From positions 4,216,001 to 4,280,000 of the forward strand of contig OZ245062.1 in assembly GCA_965224785.1 (NCBI GenBank): 64,000 nucleotides of DNA, in the 5' to 3' direction. The DNA comes from JALSNL01 sp036479585. Its GTDB lineage: Bacteria; Bacteroidota; Ignavibacteria; Ignavibacteriales; Melioribacteraceae. Shown here one piece after another: positions 9,145 to 18,909 of this stretch. The notes beneath the pieces are model-generated. The model saw only the letters and a program-made list of their open reading frames with translations, had not been told where the DNA came from and did no database searches. Numbering within the stretch: the first letter of the stretch is position 1; each line of letters begins with the position of its first letter. The position numbers were made by a program, and so were the translations under genes.

Positions 9145-10644
9145 TTGCTTGCTAAGTTAAAAAACACTGTCAAACATTCTGCAATTTATAGTCTTGGTAA
9201 TCTATCTGCAAAATTAGTTGGCTTCATTTTGCTCCCAATTTATTTCCACTATTTAACAATAGAGGAGTATGGAATATTTTCTATCCTTGAAGTTACCGCT
9301 CAAATAATAATGGAAGTTTTGTTAATTAGTATTCCAACAGCAATGATGCGTTGGTACTCGTATGAAGATAATGAAGAAAAAAGAAAGTCTATAGTCTTTA
9401 CTTCTTTTGTATTTATTATTTTTATTGCAATAGTAAGTAATTTAGTTCTTATTCCTTTTGCCGGAAATTTATCTGAATTATTATTTAGTACATTAAAATA
9501 TTCTGAACATTTTATAATTCTCTTTTTATACATTTCAATTTCTATGATTAATAGAATGATATTGAATTTAATAAGAGTTAAAAAGAAATCTGTTTTTTTT
9601 GTTGTTCTTTCTCTAATAAGATTCACAGCTATTTTAATATTTAATATTTATTTTGTTGCAATTTTAGGTTTAGGAATAAAAGGAATTTTACTTGGCTTGT
9701 TGATAGGTCAAGTTTTATTAGTGGTTTTAAGTATCAAATTTGTTTTTGAAAACACAATATTCAAGTTTAACTTCTCTATACTTAAAGAAATGTTGGGTTA
9801 TGGTTTTCCACTTATTTTTTCAACTATATCCACAATGGTTCTTAATCTTGGAGATAGATATTTAATTAAATATTTCTTAGGTGATGCTGCTGTTGGAATT
9901 TATTCTGCCGGTTTTAAAATTGCAAGTTTAGTTAATGTATTTATAAATCATCCTTTCCAAATGGGATTTTTACCAATTGCTTTCTCACAAGTAGGCAAAC
10001 CAGGGTCAAAAAGATTTTTTGCTAAAGTTCTTACTTACAAAACTTTGTTATTAGTTTTTGTGGTAATTGTGTTAACCTTTTTTAGCGGAAATATTCTCAC
10101 ACTTATTAGTAATAAGTCAGAATATCTAAGTGCAATTCCGTTAATTCCTATTATTGGATTTGTTTTTATTTTTAAAGGAATTCAATATGTAATGGGTCTA
10201 AGTTTTCATTATGTAAATAGAACAAAGTTTAACGCATATATTGTAATTTTTGGAGCATTAATTAATGTTGGTTTAAATATTTGGTTAATTCCCCAAATAG
10301 AAATTATTGCGGCTCCCATCTCAATGATTATTTCTCTAATTCTTATGAGTTTTTTAACATATTATTTTGCTCAAAAAGAATTCTATATTCCTTATGAAAC
10401 TAGAAAAATTATTACTCTAATTTTGATTGGAGTATTATATTATTTTGTTTCCTTTCAACTTCAAGAATTTTCTTTTGGAATTACTATTTTCCTTAAATTA
10501 GTTTTACTACTGCTTTTCCCATTTATACTATTTGCAACTAATTTTTTTGAAGTAATAGAATTACAAAAAATTAAAGGTTCTGCAAAGAAGTGGAGAAACC
10601 CCAAAATGTGGAAAGATAATTTCCAACAAATAAAGTTTAAGTAA
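9145..10644 (+). CDS. Oligosaccharide flippase (Wzx-like, MOP superfamily)
   Basis: 499 aa with about 12-14 hydrophobic segments along its whole length. The N-terminus (HSAIYSLGNLSAKLVGFILLPIY) is typical of polysaccharide-biosynthesis flippases; PIAFSQVGKP is mid-protein. The start is TTG at 9145, with GAGGT at 9131-9135 as ribosome-binding site; no in-frame ATG occurs until after the first membrane segment. Family members move lipid-linked oligosaccharide across the inner membrane. As last gene of the operon it would export the product of the upstream enzymes. No Wzy-type polymerase or initiating sugar-phosphate transferase is seen nearby. Confidence 0.87.
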   Translation: MLAKLKNTVKHSAIYSLGNLSAKLVGFILLPIYFHYLTIEEYGIFSILEVTAQIIMEVLLISIPTAMMRWYSYEDNEEKRKSIVFTSFVFIIFIAIVSNLVLIPFAGNLSELLFSTLKYSEHFIILFLYISISMINRMILNLIRVKKKSVFFVVLSLIRFTAILIFNIYFVAILGLGIKGILLGLLIGQVLLVVLSIKFVFENTIFKFNFSILKEMLGYGFPLIFSTISTMVLNLGDRYLIKYFLGDAAVGIYSAGFKIASLVNVFINHPFQMGFLPIAFSQVGKPGSKRFFAKVLTYKTLLLVFVVIVLTFFSGNILTLISNKSEYLSAIPLIPIIGFVFIFKGIQYVMGLSFHYVNRTKFNAYIVIFGALINVGLNIWLIPQIEIIAAPISMIISLILMSFLTYYFAQKEFYIPYETRKIITLILIGVLYYFVSFQLQEFSFGITIFLKLVLLLLFPFILFATNFFEVIELQKIKGSAKKWRNPKMWKDNFQQIKFK

Positions 10645-10660
10645 TAAATTAAATTTTATA

Positions 10661-12517
10661 TTATTTAATCAATAGCATCTTTTTAGTTTCTATTAAACTC
10701 CCAACTTGTAATCTATAAATATATGTTCCACTTGCTAAATTACTAGCATTGAAAATAACTTCATAAGTTCCGGTTGATTTATTTTTATCTACAAGTGTTA
10801 CAACTTCTTTTCCTAAAACATCATAAATTCTTAAAGTTGTATTTGTAATGGATGCAAGGTTTGTGTTCACTTCTGGAATTGTAAATTTTATTGTTGTTGT
10901 TGGGTTAAATGGATTTGGATAATTTTGATAGAGTATAAATTCACTTGGAATATTTTCATCTTCAACACTTGTAATTGCTCCAACATAGTTAAGTCTAAAA
11001 GCATCTGCAACAACTTTGCCAGTTGAATTACTTTTTAGTTTTATTTGAATAGTTCCATTATTTGTAAGTTCAATTGTTGTTAAATAATTCCACTGACCAC
11101 CGTTTAATTTTTGGGTTTTAGTTTCTTCGTAAGAATTTGTGGTAGTAATTATCTCAAATTTAGTTTCAAACGAATTATCATCACTTGATGACCACCAACC
11201 AGCAACATCGTATTTTCCTTTGTGTAATTCTTCTGAAATAAATATGGCAGAAGCATCAGTATCATTTGGGTCAAGTTCAATAAAGTCACCTCCAAAAAAC
11301 TCTAAGCCAGTTGTACTTGTTGAGTTTGTACCACTTATGTTTGCAATAGAGTTATCCATTATATAATGCTTCGGATGTGATATTTCTAAATATTCTGCAA
11401 TTGAATAAACTGTTCTAGAACCAAGTTCAAATAGGTTTTCGTTAGTAACGAATAGATCACTAGAGTTTCTTAAGTAATTATCATAAGGAGTTTCGTAAGT
11501 TAAAGCCATTACTTGCGAGCCATAATTATTCCATAACCAACCTTCAGGGAATTTTGATTTGAGAGTTGAAAACCTTAAATCATCTTTTTCGAAATATTGA
11601 TTATCAGAAATATTTAAGAATGCAAAAAGGTGTTCCTTCTGATAAAAGCTTTGCGAAGTTGTACCTTCTGTATGAACCCAAAAAGTACAGAACGATGAAA
11701 CTTGCGAATGCAGATTTAAAAATACTGAGAATGGTTTTTCATCATTTAACTCTTTCATTCTTGCTCTAAGAATTTTTACTTCTTTGGTTGTAGTTGCTTC
11801 AGACTTATCCCAATTTGATTCAACATCAATTCCATCAAAGTTAGTTCTAGACCTTCCATAAAAAACTCCATCGGGATTTGTAAAAGGGATAAGATGAAAT
11901 TCAATTCTCTCCAAGTAAAAATTTATTTCTTCCTTTCCACTTAAAAGTTCTTGAACAATTCCATCAAAATGCCAAGAGCTTGGTGTTTCGCTCGGATGCG
12001 TTCTTGCGTGAATCCAAACAGTTTGTTTCTCAGAATTAGGGATGCTTCTATCTGTAATAATCATTTCTTGAATTGGTAAAAGCTTATTAGTAAATCCAAT
12101 TGTATCTAGAGTTACATGTTCATTTTGAGTCCATTCAATTAATCTTTTTTGTAAATAACTAAATGTGTAAGGAGTATAATAAGAAACGTAAACTGTGTCT
12201 TGCGTATATTGTTTAATAAAAACGTTAGTGCTACTTTCTTCAGATGTAAACCTTTCAAAAATTTCATTGTCGTAAGAATACATTGCACGTTTAACATCAC
12301 TATTTGTTATTCGTATTCTAACCTCTTTATCTTTTACTCCACTCATTCTAAAGTAAAACCATCTTCCACCAATATCTTCTTTAGTAGTTACGTTAAAACT
12401 AACTGAGTCTATTTGATCGATTGAAAGTAAGTTCCCACTTTCAAAATCTGCATCTAAAGTAATTTGAGCAGTTAGCAAAGTTGTTAATAGTAGTAAAAAG
12501 AGCAATGTGTTTTTCAT
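10661..12517 (-). CDS. Secreted M14-family zinc carboxypeptidase with T9SS sorting domain
   Basis: 618 aa from ATG at 12515-12517. This start is preferred over an upstream in-frame Met at 12538 because it puts a clean signal peptide (MKNTLLFLLLLTT...TAQ) first and has AGGA upstream. An N-terminal beta domain resembling that of cytosolic carboxypeptidases precedes the catalytic domain. Zinc ligands H174 and E177 lie in RTHPSETP; a later ligand His is in NLHSQVSS; the catalytic Glu is in ALTYETPYD. Residues about 400-510 form a beta-sandwich-like linker. The C-terminus carries the T9SS domain (YQNYPNPFNPTTTIKF...YIYRLQ). It should trim C-terminal residues from extracellular proteins or peptides. 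Confidence 0.9.
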   Translation of the reverse strand: MKNTLLFLLLLTTLLTAQITLDADFESGNLLSIDQIDSVSFNVTTKEDIGGRWFYFRMSGVKDKEVRIRITNSDVKRAMYSYDNEIFERFTSEESSTNVFIKQYTQDTVYVSYYTPYTFSYLQKRLIEWTQNEHVTLDTIGFTNKLLPIQEMIITDRSIPNSEKQTVWIHARTHPSETPSSWHFDGIVQELLSGKEEINFYLERIEFHLIPFTNPDGVFYGRSRTNFDGIDVESNWDKSEATTTKEVKILRARMKELNDEKPFSVFLNLHSQVSSFCTFWVHTEGTTSQSFYQKEHLFAFLNISDNQYFEKDDLRFSTLKSKFPEGWLWNNYGSQVMALTYETPYDNYLRNSSDLFVTNENLFELGSRTVYSIAEYLEISHPKHYIMDNSIANISGTNSTSTTGLEFFGGDFIELDPNDTDASAIFISEELHKGKYDVAGWWSSSDDNSFETKFEIITTTNSYEETKTQKLNGGQWNYLTTIELTNNGTIQIKLKSNSTGKVVADAFRLNYVGAITSVEDENIPSEFILYQNYPNPFNPTTTIKFTIPEVNTNLASITNTTLRIYDVLGKEVVTLVDKNKSTGTYEVIFNASNLASGTYIYRLQVGSLIETKKMLLIK

Positions 12518-12540
12518 AAAGGTATATCCTAAGGTCAAGT

Positions 12541-12639
12541 AACCTTCGAGGTTTTACTGAATTATAATTTTATTGAGAAATTGAAAAGAACTCTAAATAA
12601 TTTATTTAGTTTACAATTCGAAAAAACCTCGAAGGTTTT
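12541..12639. repeat. Pair of hairpins forming an inverted repeat upstream of the M14 gene
   Basis: AACCTTCGAGGTTTT at 12541-12555 is exactly the reverse complement of AAAACCTCGAAGGTT at 12623-12637. Each arm also folds on itself (AACCT-TCG-AGGTT; AAAACCT-CGA-AGGTTTT at 12623-12639). The pair sits between the divergent M14 gene and the small membrane protein. Function unknown: terminator, dispersed repeat or operator pair are all possible. Confidence 0.55.
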
Positions 12640-12801
12640 ATGTTGAGTATTAAAATTTTAGATTAAATAAAACAATAAACTTAACAACGTTATTCTCAAA
12701 ATGATATGATTATTTGAGACAAAAACTTAAATGGATGCTCTGCATCACAAATTAAAATCATTTATCCTTTTTATTGAGGTTAGAAATTAAAAGGAAAAAC
12801 T

Positions 12802-13086
12802 ATGAAAGCACAATCAAATATTTACTCAGCACAAGACAATTCTGAAATAATTGAAAATGAAATTGACGAAATAAATGAAGTAAAGATTTATTTGTTAGAT
12901 CCTCTAAAAGTTGGTGTAATGGGATTTGCAGCTTTCTTTTCAATCATTCTTATTACTACTGCTTTTGGCTATCTTGTGGGCTTTCAAGAAAGTTTTAATA
13001 TTGGATTGAACGACGTGATTTTTTCTCTAACTGGCTTTGTACTTGCAGCCGGTTCTAAGTTTATGAGTTTTTTCTCTAATGAATGA
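12802..13086 (+). CDS. Small two-pass membrane protein, function unknown
   Basis: 94 aa with good upstream AAAAGGAAAAACT as ribosome-binding site. The first 35 residues are hydrophilic and acidic (NEIDEINEV). Two hydrophobic segments follow, VGVMGFAAFFSIILITTAFG and the stretch from DVIFSLTGFVLAAG. I do not recognise a family. It is divergent from the M14 gene and convergent with prfA, so it is probably monocistronic. Start and reading frame look real because of the ribosome-binding site and the clean membrane topology. Confidence 0.6.
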   Translation: MKAQSNIYSAQDNSEIIENEIDEINEVKIYLLDPLKVGVMGFAAFFSIILITTAFGYLVGFQESFNIGLNDVIFSLTGFVLAAGSKFMSFFSNE

Positions 13087-13100
13087 TAGTTTATAATTTA

Positions 13101-14171
13101 CTATTGAGCTTTAAGTTTTTCGGTTCTATCTGCAATTAACATTTTTTCAATTAGCTCGAACAATTCCCCATCCATAATACTAGAAAGGCTGTATAGTGTA
13201 AGGCCTATTCTGTGATCCGTAACTCTATTTTGTGGATAGTTATAAGTTCTAATTTTATCACTTCTATCACCACTTTTAACTACTGATCTTCTCTGTTCAG
13301 AAATTTCACTAGTTTGTTCTTGTAACTTCATATCATACAATCTTGTTTTCAAAATCTTTAATGCCTTTACACGATTCTTTAATTGCGATCTTTCATCCTG
13401 ACATTGAGCAACAATACCGGAAGGAATGTGTGTCATTCTAATTGCTGAATCCGTTTTGTTAACGTGCTGCCCGCCAGCCCCACTTGCTCTGTAAGTATCA
13501 ACACGAACATCACTCATATCTATTTCAACTTCCACATCTTCAACTTCGGGCATTACTACAACTGTTGCTGCCGAAGTGTGTACTCTTCCACTTCCCTCTG
13601 TTGCCGGAACGCGTTGAACTCTATGTACTCCACTTTCAAATTTCATCTCACCAAAAATACTTCCACCACTCAAACTAAAAACTGCTTCTTTAATTCCACC
13701 CATCCCCGAATCATTAATATCCATTACCTCAACTTTCCAACCTTTCAGTTCGGCAAAGCGAGTGTACATTCTGAATAAATCATTTGCAAAAATTCCGGCT
13801 TCGTCTCCACCAGTTCCAGCTCTAATTTCTACAATAATATTTTTTGTGTCATCAGGATCTTTTGGAATTAGCAATAGTTTTATTTTTTCTTCCCACTCTT
13901 CCTTACTTTTTTTAAGGTCTTCCATTTCCATTTCTGCAAGTTCTTTCAACTCTGGTTCATCAGAAGAATCTATAATTTCTTGATTACCTTCAATGTTATT
14001 TAGTAACGAACTGTATTTGTCGTAAGCATCAACAAGATCAACAAGCTCACTTCTTTTTTTGCTGAGTTCAATAACTTTGGCAGTATTCTTTATTACTTCC
14101 GGATCAGATAATTGCTGATCAATATCTTGAAACTTTTCTTTTATTTCTCTTAGTTTATCTAAATAATCCAT
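13101..14171 (-). CDS. prfA: Peptide chain release factor 1
   Basis: 356 aa, the usual RF1 length. The GGQ peptidyl-tRNA hydrolysis motif is at residues 233-235 (GAGGQHVNKTDSAIR). The stop-codon recognition tripeptide is PAT at 189-191, which marks RF1 (UAA/UAG) rather than RF2. The domain-1 acidic coiled region is residues 1-110, and RAGTGGDEAGIFA is present. It terminates translation in the cytoplasm. No prmC methyltransferase gene is adjacent, unlike many genomes. Start ATG at 14169-14171 agrees with the family N-terminus. Confidence 0.97.
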   Translation of the reverse strand: MDYLDKLREIKEKFQDIDQQLSDPEVIKNTAKVIELSKKRSELVDLVDAYDKYSSLLNNIEGNQEIIDSSDEPELKELAEMEMEDLKKSKEEWEEKIKLLLIPKDPDDTKNIIVEIRAGTGGDEAGIFANDLFRMYTRFAELKGWKVEVMDINDSGMGGIKEAVFSLSGGSIFGEMKFESGVHRVQRVPATEGSGRVHTSAATVVVMPEVEDVEVEIDMSDVRVDTYRASGAGGQHVNKTDSAIRMTHIPSGIVAQCQDERSQLKNRVKALKILKTRLYDMKLQEQTSEISEQRRSVVKSGDRSDKIRTYNYPQNRVTDHRIGLTLYSLSSIMDGELFELIEKMLIADRTEKLKAQ

Positions 14172-14290
14172 TCCTTTACCTTAAAATTTAGGTCGCAATA
14201 TAATGAAAAATAAGAATGATTGTTTGATTGAAAAATGAATTGTAAAGTGATTTTTCTAAATCTAAAATAAATGCGAATTGTTTTTAAGTT

Positions 14291-14379
14291 GTCATACCGG
14301 TTTGTGTTTTTTGCAATACCGGTATCTGTTTATTTGAAAGATTCCGGTATTACAAAAAAAAAGTGTAAATCGGAATGAC
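14291..14379. repeat. Dispersed inverted-repeat element, family A, copy 1
   Basis: Begins GTCATACCGGTTTGTGTTTT and ends CGGAATGAC, so the ends are imperfect inverted repeats. An internal ATACCGGTAT/ATTCCGGTAT pair adds secondary structure. The first 40 bp match the element at 54721 closely. It fills the gap between prfA and the glycosyltransferase gene. The rest of the gap (14172-14460) shows nothing else. Confidence 0.7.
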
Positions 14380-14460
14380 AGTTAGAAATATTTTATAAAT
14401 TTAACATAGAATCAAGTCAGAGCATAGGTAAGCGGGAGATTCGATTTGCAACAGAGTTAT

Positions 14461-15819
14461 TCACACTCCTTGTAGTTCTCTTAATATTTCTAAATATTTT
14501 AGTTGAACTTCAATAGAAGGAATTTCTGTATCTCTCTTAATTGAATTTATAATTCCTAATTTCGTAAACAATTTATCCAAAGCATCAAACATATTTTCTT
14601 GAGGGAATTCATTGTCTCTTAAATAGTGAATAAGTTTTAAAGTTTTAAAACTATCCATCCAAAACACTTTTTGTTTTTCTATTTGTTCTTTAGTTTTTGA
14701 ATTATCTAAAATTTTATCCCAGCTCGTTTCAAATCTTTGTTCAACTAAAAAATTAAATAGAGTTGAGTTTATTTCTTTTGCTTCTGCTAAATATTGTTCA
14801 CCCGAAGATTTTCTTTTTCTGTGAAAAACATCTAACCATTCTTTTAATATCTCAAAAGATTTTGGGGAATAAAGTAAATACTCATTTTTTTCTTGTGATA
14901 AATATCTATTCACTCGTTGTCCAGTTCCAAATGGAACTCTCCACGAGCCACGAGAAGAAGGAAACACAGTTGCACCATTGATTCTATTGATGTTTGTAAC
15001 CTTTGCAAGTTTTTCCATAAAATAAAAATCTTCAGCAGCTTTTCGTTTATTCATTCCACCAACTTTAATGTAATTTTCAAAATCACAAACCATTGTAGAA
15101 CCAATTGAATGAAATGCATAAGGCGATTTGGCGTATTGAAGTCCAAGCACATAATATCTAAGAAAAATTTCATAATTGATTATTGCTTTTTGATCCTCAA
15201 TTTCTTTTGGTAGAGTGTGATAAAAGTTTACACAACCAGCAGAAAAATTATTTTTATTGAATTCAGAAATTATTGTTTCAATATATTTTTTAGAAACAGT
15301 ACAATCAGCATCAAGACAAATCAATATTTTTTTATTTTTGTTTCTATAGTTGAAATAATTTAATGCTAAATCCATTCCAACTTTTCTGGCTAGACCAACT
15401 CCACCATCTTTTTCCGGTAGAACTTTATTGTTTGAGGAAGCATCAATAATTTCAATGTTAAGTAAAGTGTTTTCTCCATTAATATAGTTTCTTAAATATG
15501 TTAGAAGTTCTAAATTGTTCTCTTTAATTTCATTGGAATGAGATTCTAAATTATTTACAATAAATATTACTAGCGTTTCTTTTAGATATTCGATGTTATT
15601 TAATGTTAAAGAATGAATAAGTGTTTTTACATTCTCATATTCGGACAAAGCTGGAATAACAATTATATTAGAGAACAAATTTTGCTTTCCAATTTCTAAT
15701 TTCCAGTTGGATAAACTTTGTCTATCTAAATACTTTCGTACTTGTTTCGGTAGTTTCATTTTGTCTAAATATTTTTTGCAAGTTTTAATCAAGATGGTAT
15801 CTCTGTTGTTAGATAACAT
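14461..15819 (-). CDS. Glycosyltransferase, GT2/GT-A-like
   Basis: 452 aa. The N-terminal fold contains NIIVIPALSEYENVKTLIHS, a nucleotide-binding GT-A start, and ILICLDADCTVSKKY with the metal-binding D-x-D (DAD). GGVGLARKVGMDLAL and GGMNKRKAAEDFYFMEKLAK with its acidic ED are further GT2 signatures. It transfers a sugar from a nucleotide donor. No membrane segment is evident. It stands alone, divergent from the DUF5686 gene, so its pathway is not shown by context. The start is the first ATG; ribosome-binding support is weak, and M21 is an alternative. Confidence 0.72.
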   Translation of the reverse strand: MLSNNRDTILIKTCKKYLDKMKLPKQVRKYLDRQSLSNWKLEIGKQNLFSNIIVIPALSEYENVKTLIHSLTLNNIEYLKETLVIFIVNNLESHSNEIKENNLELLTYLRNYINGENTLLNIEIIDASSNNKVLPEKDGGVGLARKVGMDLALNYFNYRNKNKKILICLDADCTVSKKYIETIISEFNKNNFSAGCVNFYHTLPKEIEDQKAIINYEIFLRYYVLGLQYAKSPYAFHSIGSTMVCDFENYIKVGGMNKRKAAEDFYFMEKLAKVTNINRINGATVFPSSRGSWRVPFGTGQRVNRYLSQEKNEYLLYSPKSFEILKEWLDVFHRKRKSSGEQYLAEAKEINSTLFNFLVEQRFETSWDKILDNSKTKEQIEKQKVFWMDSFKTLKLIHYLRDNEFPQENMFDALDKLFTKLGIINSIKRDTEIPSIEVQLKYLEILRELQGV

Positions 15820-15924
15820 CTTTGGGAAGAAAGTTCTAGTTAATTCTGAAATCTAATTTAGTCAAAATCCATTCTCAAAAATTATTTAATTTAACCTTCA
15901 AATAAACTCAAATAAAATATTTCA

Positions 15925-18333
15925 ATGAAAAAAATAAAATTCCACCTTCTTCTTCTAGCAATATTGATCTCGTTTTCTCAAGTATTTTCACAAAAGATAG
16001 AGATTGTAGGAAGAGTAATTGATAAAAATTCCAACGAAGACTTAAGCTTTGCAAACTTGCGAATTGATAAAACCAATAACGGAACTGCAACAAATAAAAA
16101 TGGTGATTTTAAACTTAATGTAGATGTCGGTGCCTATACTATCATTGCTTCATACATTGGTTACACATCAGACACAGTAAAAATTGATTTTAAAAAAAAT
16201 GAAACAGTTAACTTTTTTCTAAAACCAATTTCTGTAGAACTTAAGCAAGTAACTGTTAAGCCAGGAGAAAACCCCGCTCTCGAAATTATTAGAAAGGCAG
16301 TTGAGAAAAAGAAGCAAATAAAAATTAAAATAGAAAACTACAAATATTCCGCTTACACAAAAGGACTTATAAAAACTACCAAGGATTTTCAAGAAGGAGG
16401 AATTTCTTTAACAACAAAGGATACCGCGAAATTAAAAATTACCGGAATTTTGGAAAACGAAAGTCGAGGTTTTTTTAAGGCTCCGGATAGTCACAAAGAT
16501 TTTATTGTTGCGCGAAAACAAACGGCAAACACTCCACCATTTATAAATGTGTTGACTGGCGGAACTTTAGTTCAAAGTTTTTATGAAGATGAACTAACTT
16601 TTATGGGTGGAAAAATTCCAAGTCCAATTTCTGAAAGAGCGTTGACATATTATTATTTCCGTATTGAAAAAGAATTAGCAATGGATAAGCAAAAAGTTTA
16701 TCAAATCTATTTTGAAACGGAGAATCCTTCATCCGCTGGTTTTGAAGGAAAGATATTTATTACCGATAGTACTTATCAATTATTAAAAGTAGATGCTTCG
16801 CTAAACAATGCGGCAAATCCTGGGGGACTTTTTGACTATGTTAAAGTATATCAGCAGTTTAACAGTTTTGAAGACGAAATTGTTTTACCAATTGATTACC
16901 GATTGTTTGCAGAAGGAAATTATCTTGGCTTGGCTAAGTTTGGATTTGAAGTTCATACAATTATGCATAATTATGAAATTAATACATCTATGGATGATGA
17001 CCTTTTTGACAATGCAATAATTTCTGTTTTGCCTGAAGCTGATAAAAAAGACAAAGGATATTGGAACTCAATTCAAGCAATACCAAACACACAAGAAGAA
17101 GTAAAAGCTTATTCTAGAATTGATAGCATTGCTGAAGTTTCCAAAACATTAGGACAAAATTTTTCTTTGCTTGCTCCCAAGTTTAAGTTGACGGATAATC
17201 TCTCCGTTGGAGGTTTGCTTTCTCTTTACAGTTTTAATAAAGTTGAAGGACATACTATAAATCTAAAGCTGAATTACAATGATGTTGATAATAAAAGGTT
17301 TGATGTACAAACAAAATTCAGCTATGGTTTTGCAGATGAAAAGTTTAAGCAAGAACTTACTACATCCTATTTGTTAGGAGAGTATAGAACAACAAAAATA
17401 TCTGTAAATGCTTTTAATAAAATTACTGATTTATTCAGCGAGTCCAATGATTACAATCATTTCACCTCAACCTTTTTAAGCCTTATTTCTAAATATGATT
17501 TTAGAGATTATTATTATACTAAAGGGTTTGAGTTTAATGTTTCAACGGATATTCTTCCAATCGTCAATGTTGGCATAGGGTTTGTTAACAGAACTGATAA
17601 CTCTGCAATTAACAATTCTGACTTTTCTATTTTTAGTAGAAGTAAAACTTACTCTGATAACCAGCAAATTTATGAAGCTAAAACCAACGCTCTTACTGCA
17701 TCAATTAAATTAGATTTTAGAAAATACATTGAAGTTGGATTTTTTAGGAGAAGAATCAACTCAACAAATAGTAACATTTTTTTAGAAGCGGAAGGTATGT
17801 TTAGCAGTAAAAATTTATTTAAAAGTGAAAATAATTTTTTCTTATTTAAGTTTTCATCTCACGGACGTTTCTCAATTTTTAATTCTGCATCACTTAATTT
17901 TTATTTAACAAAAATTTTGTCGACCGGAAGCGTTCCTTTTCAAATGCTTTATGCTTTACCTGGCAATATAAGTGCTGCTGGTAAAAGTAATTCATTTAGA
18001 ACCTTAAGAATTGGAGAAGTTTTTGGAGATGATATTACAGCATTATATTTACAACATAACTTTAGTGATGAACTTTTTAGAATACTTAGTATCCCATATC
18101 TAAGTGAAAGTCGTTTGCAACTTACAACACATTTTAATGTAGCGTGGTCTGAAGTAACAAATAAGAGTAAAGAAATTTTACCGACAAACTTCAAATCATT
18201 CGCCAAACCATTTTATGAGCTTGGTTTTGGAATGGGACACATTTTAATTCCACTTACTTTTGAGTTTACTTGGAAGCTGAATTACCGAGGTTATAATAAT
18301 TTTGTATTGGGGATAAATACAATTGTGTTGTAA
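15925..18333 (+). CDS. DUF5686 family outer-membrane protein with carboxypeptidase-regulatory-like domain
   Basis: 802 aa. Signal peptide MKKIKFHLLLLAILISFSQV then Q. Residues about 24-105 form a CarboxypepD_reg-like beta domain (IEIVGRVIDKNSNEDLSFAN ... ATNKNGDFKL). From about 110 to the end the sequence fits the DUF5686 family, rich in alternating beta strands and ending GINTIVL, typical of an outer-membrane barrel. It is the common envelope architecture of Bacteroidota-like bacteria; the biochemical role is not established. It stands alone on the plus strand, divergent from the glycosyltransferase gene. Confidence 0.82.
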   Translation: MKKIKFHLLLLAILISFSQVFSQKIEIVGRVIDKNSNEDLSFANLRIDKTNNGTATNKNGDFKLNVDVGAYTIIASYIGYTSDTVKIDFKKNETVNFFLKPISVELKQVTVKPGENPALEIIRKAVEKKKQIKIKIENYKYSAYTKGLIKTTKDFQEGGISLTTKDTAKLKITGILENESRGFFKAPDSHKDFIVARKQTANTPPFINVLTGGTLVQSFYEDELTFMGGKIPSPISERALTYYYFRIEKELAMDKQKVYQIYFETENPSSAGFEGKIFITDSTYQLLKVDASLNNAANPGGLFDYVKVYQQFNSFEDEIVLPIDYRLFAEGNYLGLAKFGFEVHTIMHNYEINTSMDDDLFDNAIISVLPEADKKDKGYWNSIQAIPNTQEEVKAYSRIDSIAEVSKTLGQNFSLLAPKFKLTDNLSVGGLLSLYSFNKVEGHTINLKLNYNDVDNKRFDVQTKFSYGFADEKFKQELTTSYLLGEYRTTKISVNAFNKITDLFSESNDYNHFTSTFLSLISKYDFRDYYYTKGFEFNVSTDILPIVNVGIGFVNRTDNSAINNSDFSIFSRSKTYSDNQQIYEAKTNALTASIKLDFRKYIEVGFFRRRINSTNSNIFLEAEGMFSSKNLFKSENNFFLFKFSSHGRFSIFNSASLNFYLTKILSTGSVPFQMLYALPGNISAAGKSNSFRTLRIGEVFGDDITALYLQHNFSDELFRILSIPYLSESRLQLTTHFNVAWSEVTNKSKEILPTNFKSFAKPFYELGFGMGHILIPLTFEFTWKLNYRGYNNFVLGINTIVL

Positions 18334-18398
18334 AAATAGTAGGGGAGATTGCTTGCAAGTTATTTAGGAATTAGTTTAATTATTAATAGGAGTATAAG

Positions 18399-18908
18399 AT
18401 GAATGCAATTGAATCTTTTTTTAGAGATTATAAAACTACTTTGAGTTTTACTCTAACGTTTATAGGACTTGTTATAGCATATCTAACTTTTGATAGCTAC
18501 ATAAATACTCAAATTGATAATAAAATAAAAGACACAGAATATATTCAGAAACTTTCTAAAACTTTAAGACCATTTTTAATTTTTGAAAATAAAGGTATGA
18601 TTAGTTATGACCACGGTGCAAGTAAATTTGTTGACAGTATTAATGTTCAATACTTCCCATATGATAGTACCAAAGGAGTTAATCTTGGTTGGCCAAAAGA
18701 GATGATTATTTATACTAATCAGTTTTTAGCAACACCTCCATTATTGGACTATATAGGAGTATTTAATTTCACATATTCAATAAAAAGAAATAAAAATGGA
18801 TGGTTAATAAAGACAAAACCTATAGTAATTATTACAGACAATTTCGGAAGAGTAGATTCAAGGAAACCATGGCACGAGAATATTTATATCTTAGAAATAT
18901 TATTGTAA
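18399..18908 (+). CDS. Single-pass membrane protein, function unknown
   Basis: 169 aa with a strong ribosome-binding site (AATAGGAGTATAAG) before ATG. One N-terminal membrane segment (TTLSFTLTFIGLVIAYLTF, about residues 14-32) is followed by a soluble domain, probably periplasmic. I recognise no family. The stop codon is directly followed by the family-B repeat fragment at 18910-18940. It faces a convergent gene at 18972. Confidence 0.6.
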   Translation: MNAIESFFRDYKTTLSFTLTFIGLVIAYLTFDSYINTQIDNKIKDTEYIQKLSKTLRPFLIFENKGMISYDHGASKFVDSINVQYFPYDSTKGVNLGWPKEMIIYTNQFLATPPLLDYIGVFNFTYSIKRNKNGWLIKTKPIVIITDNFGRVDSRKPWHENIYILEILL

Positions 18909-18909
18909 A

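Noticed and set aside
9300..9626. Minus-strand open frame opposite the flippase gene
   Set aside because: It is the antisense of a clear membrane protein; codon pattern and lack of ribosome-binding site give no support.
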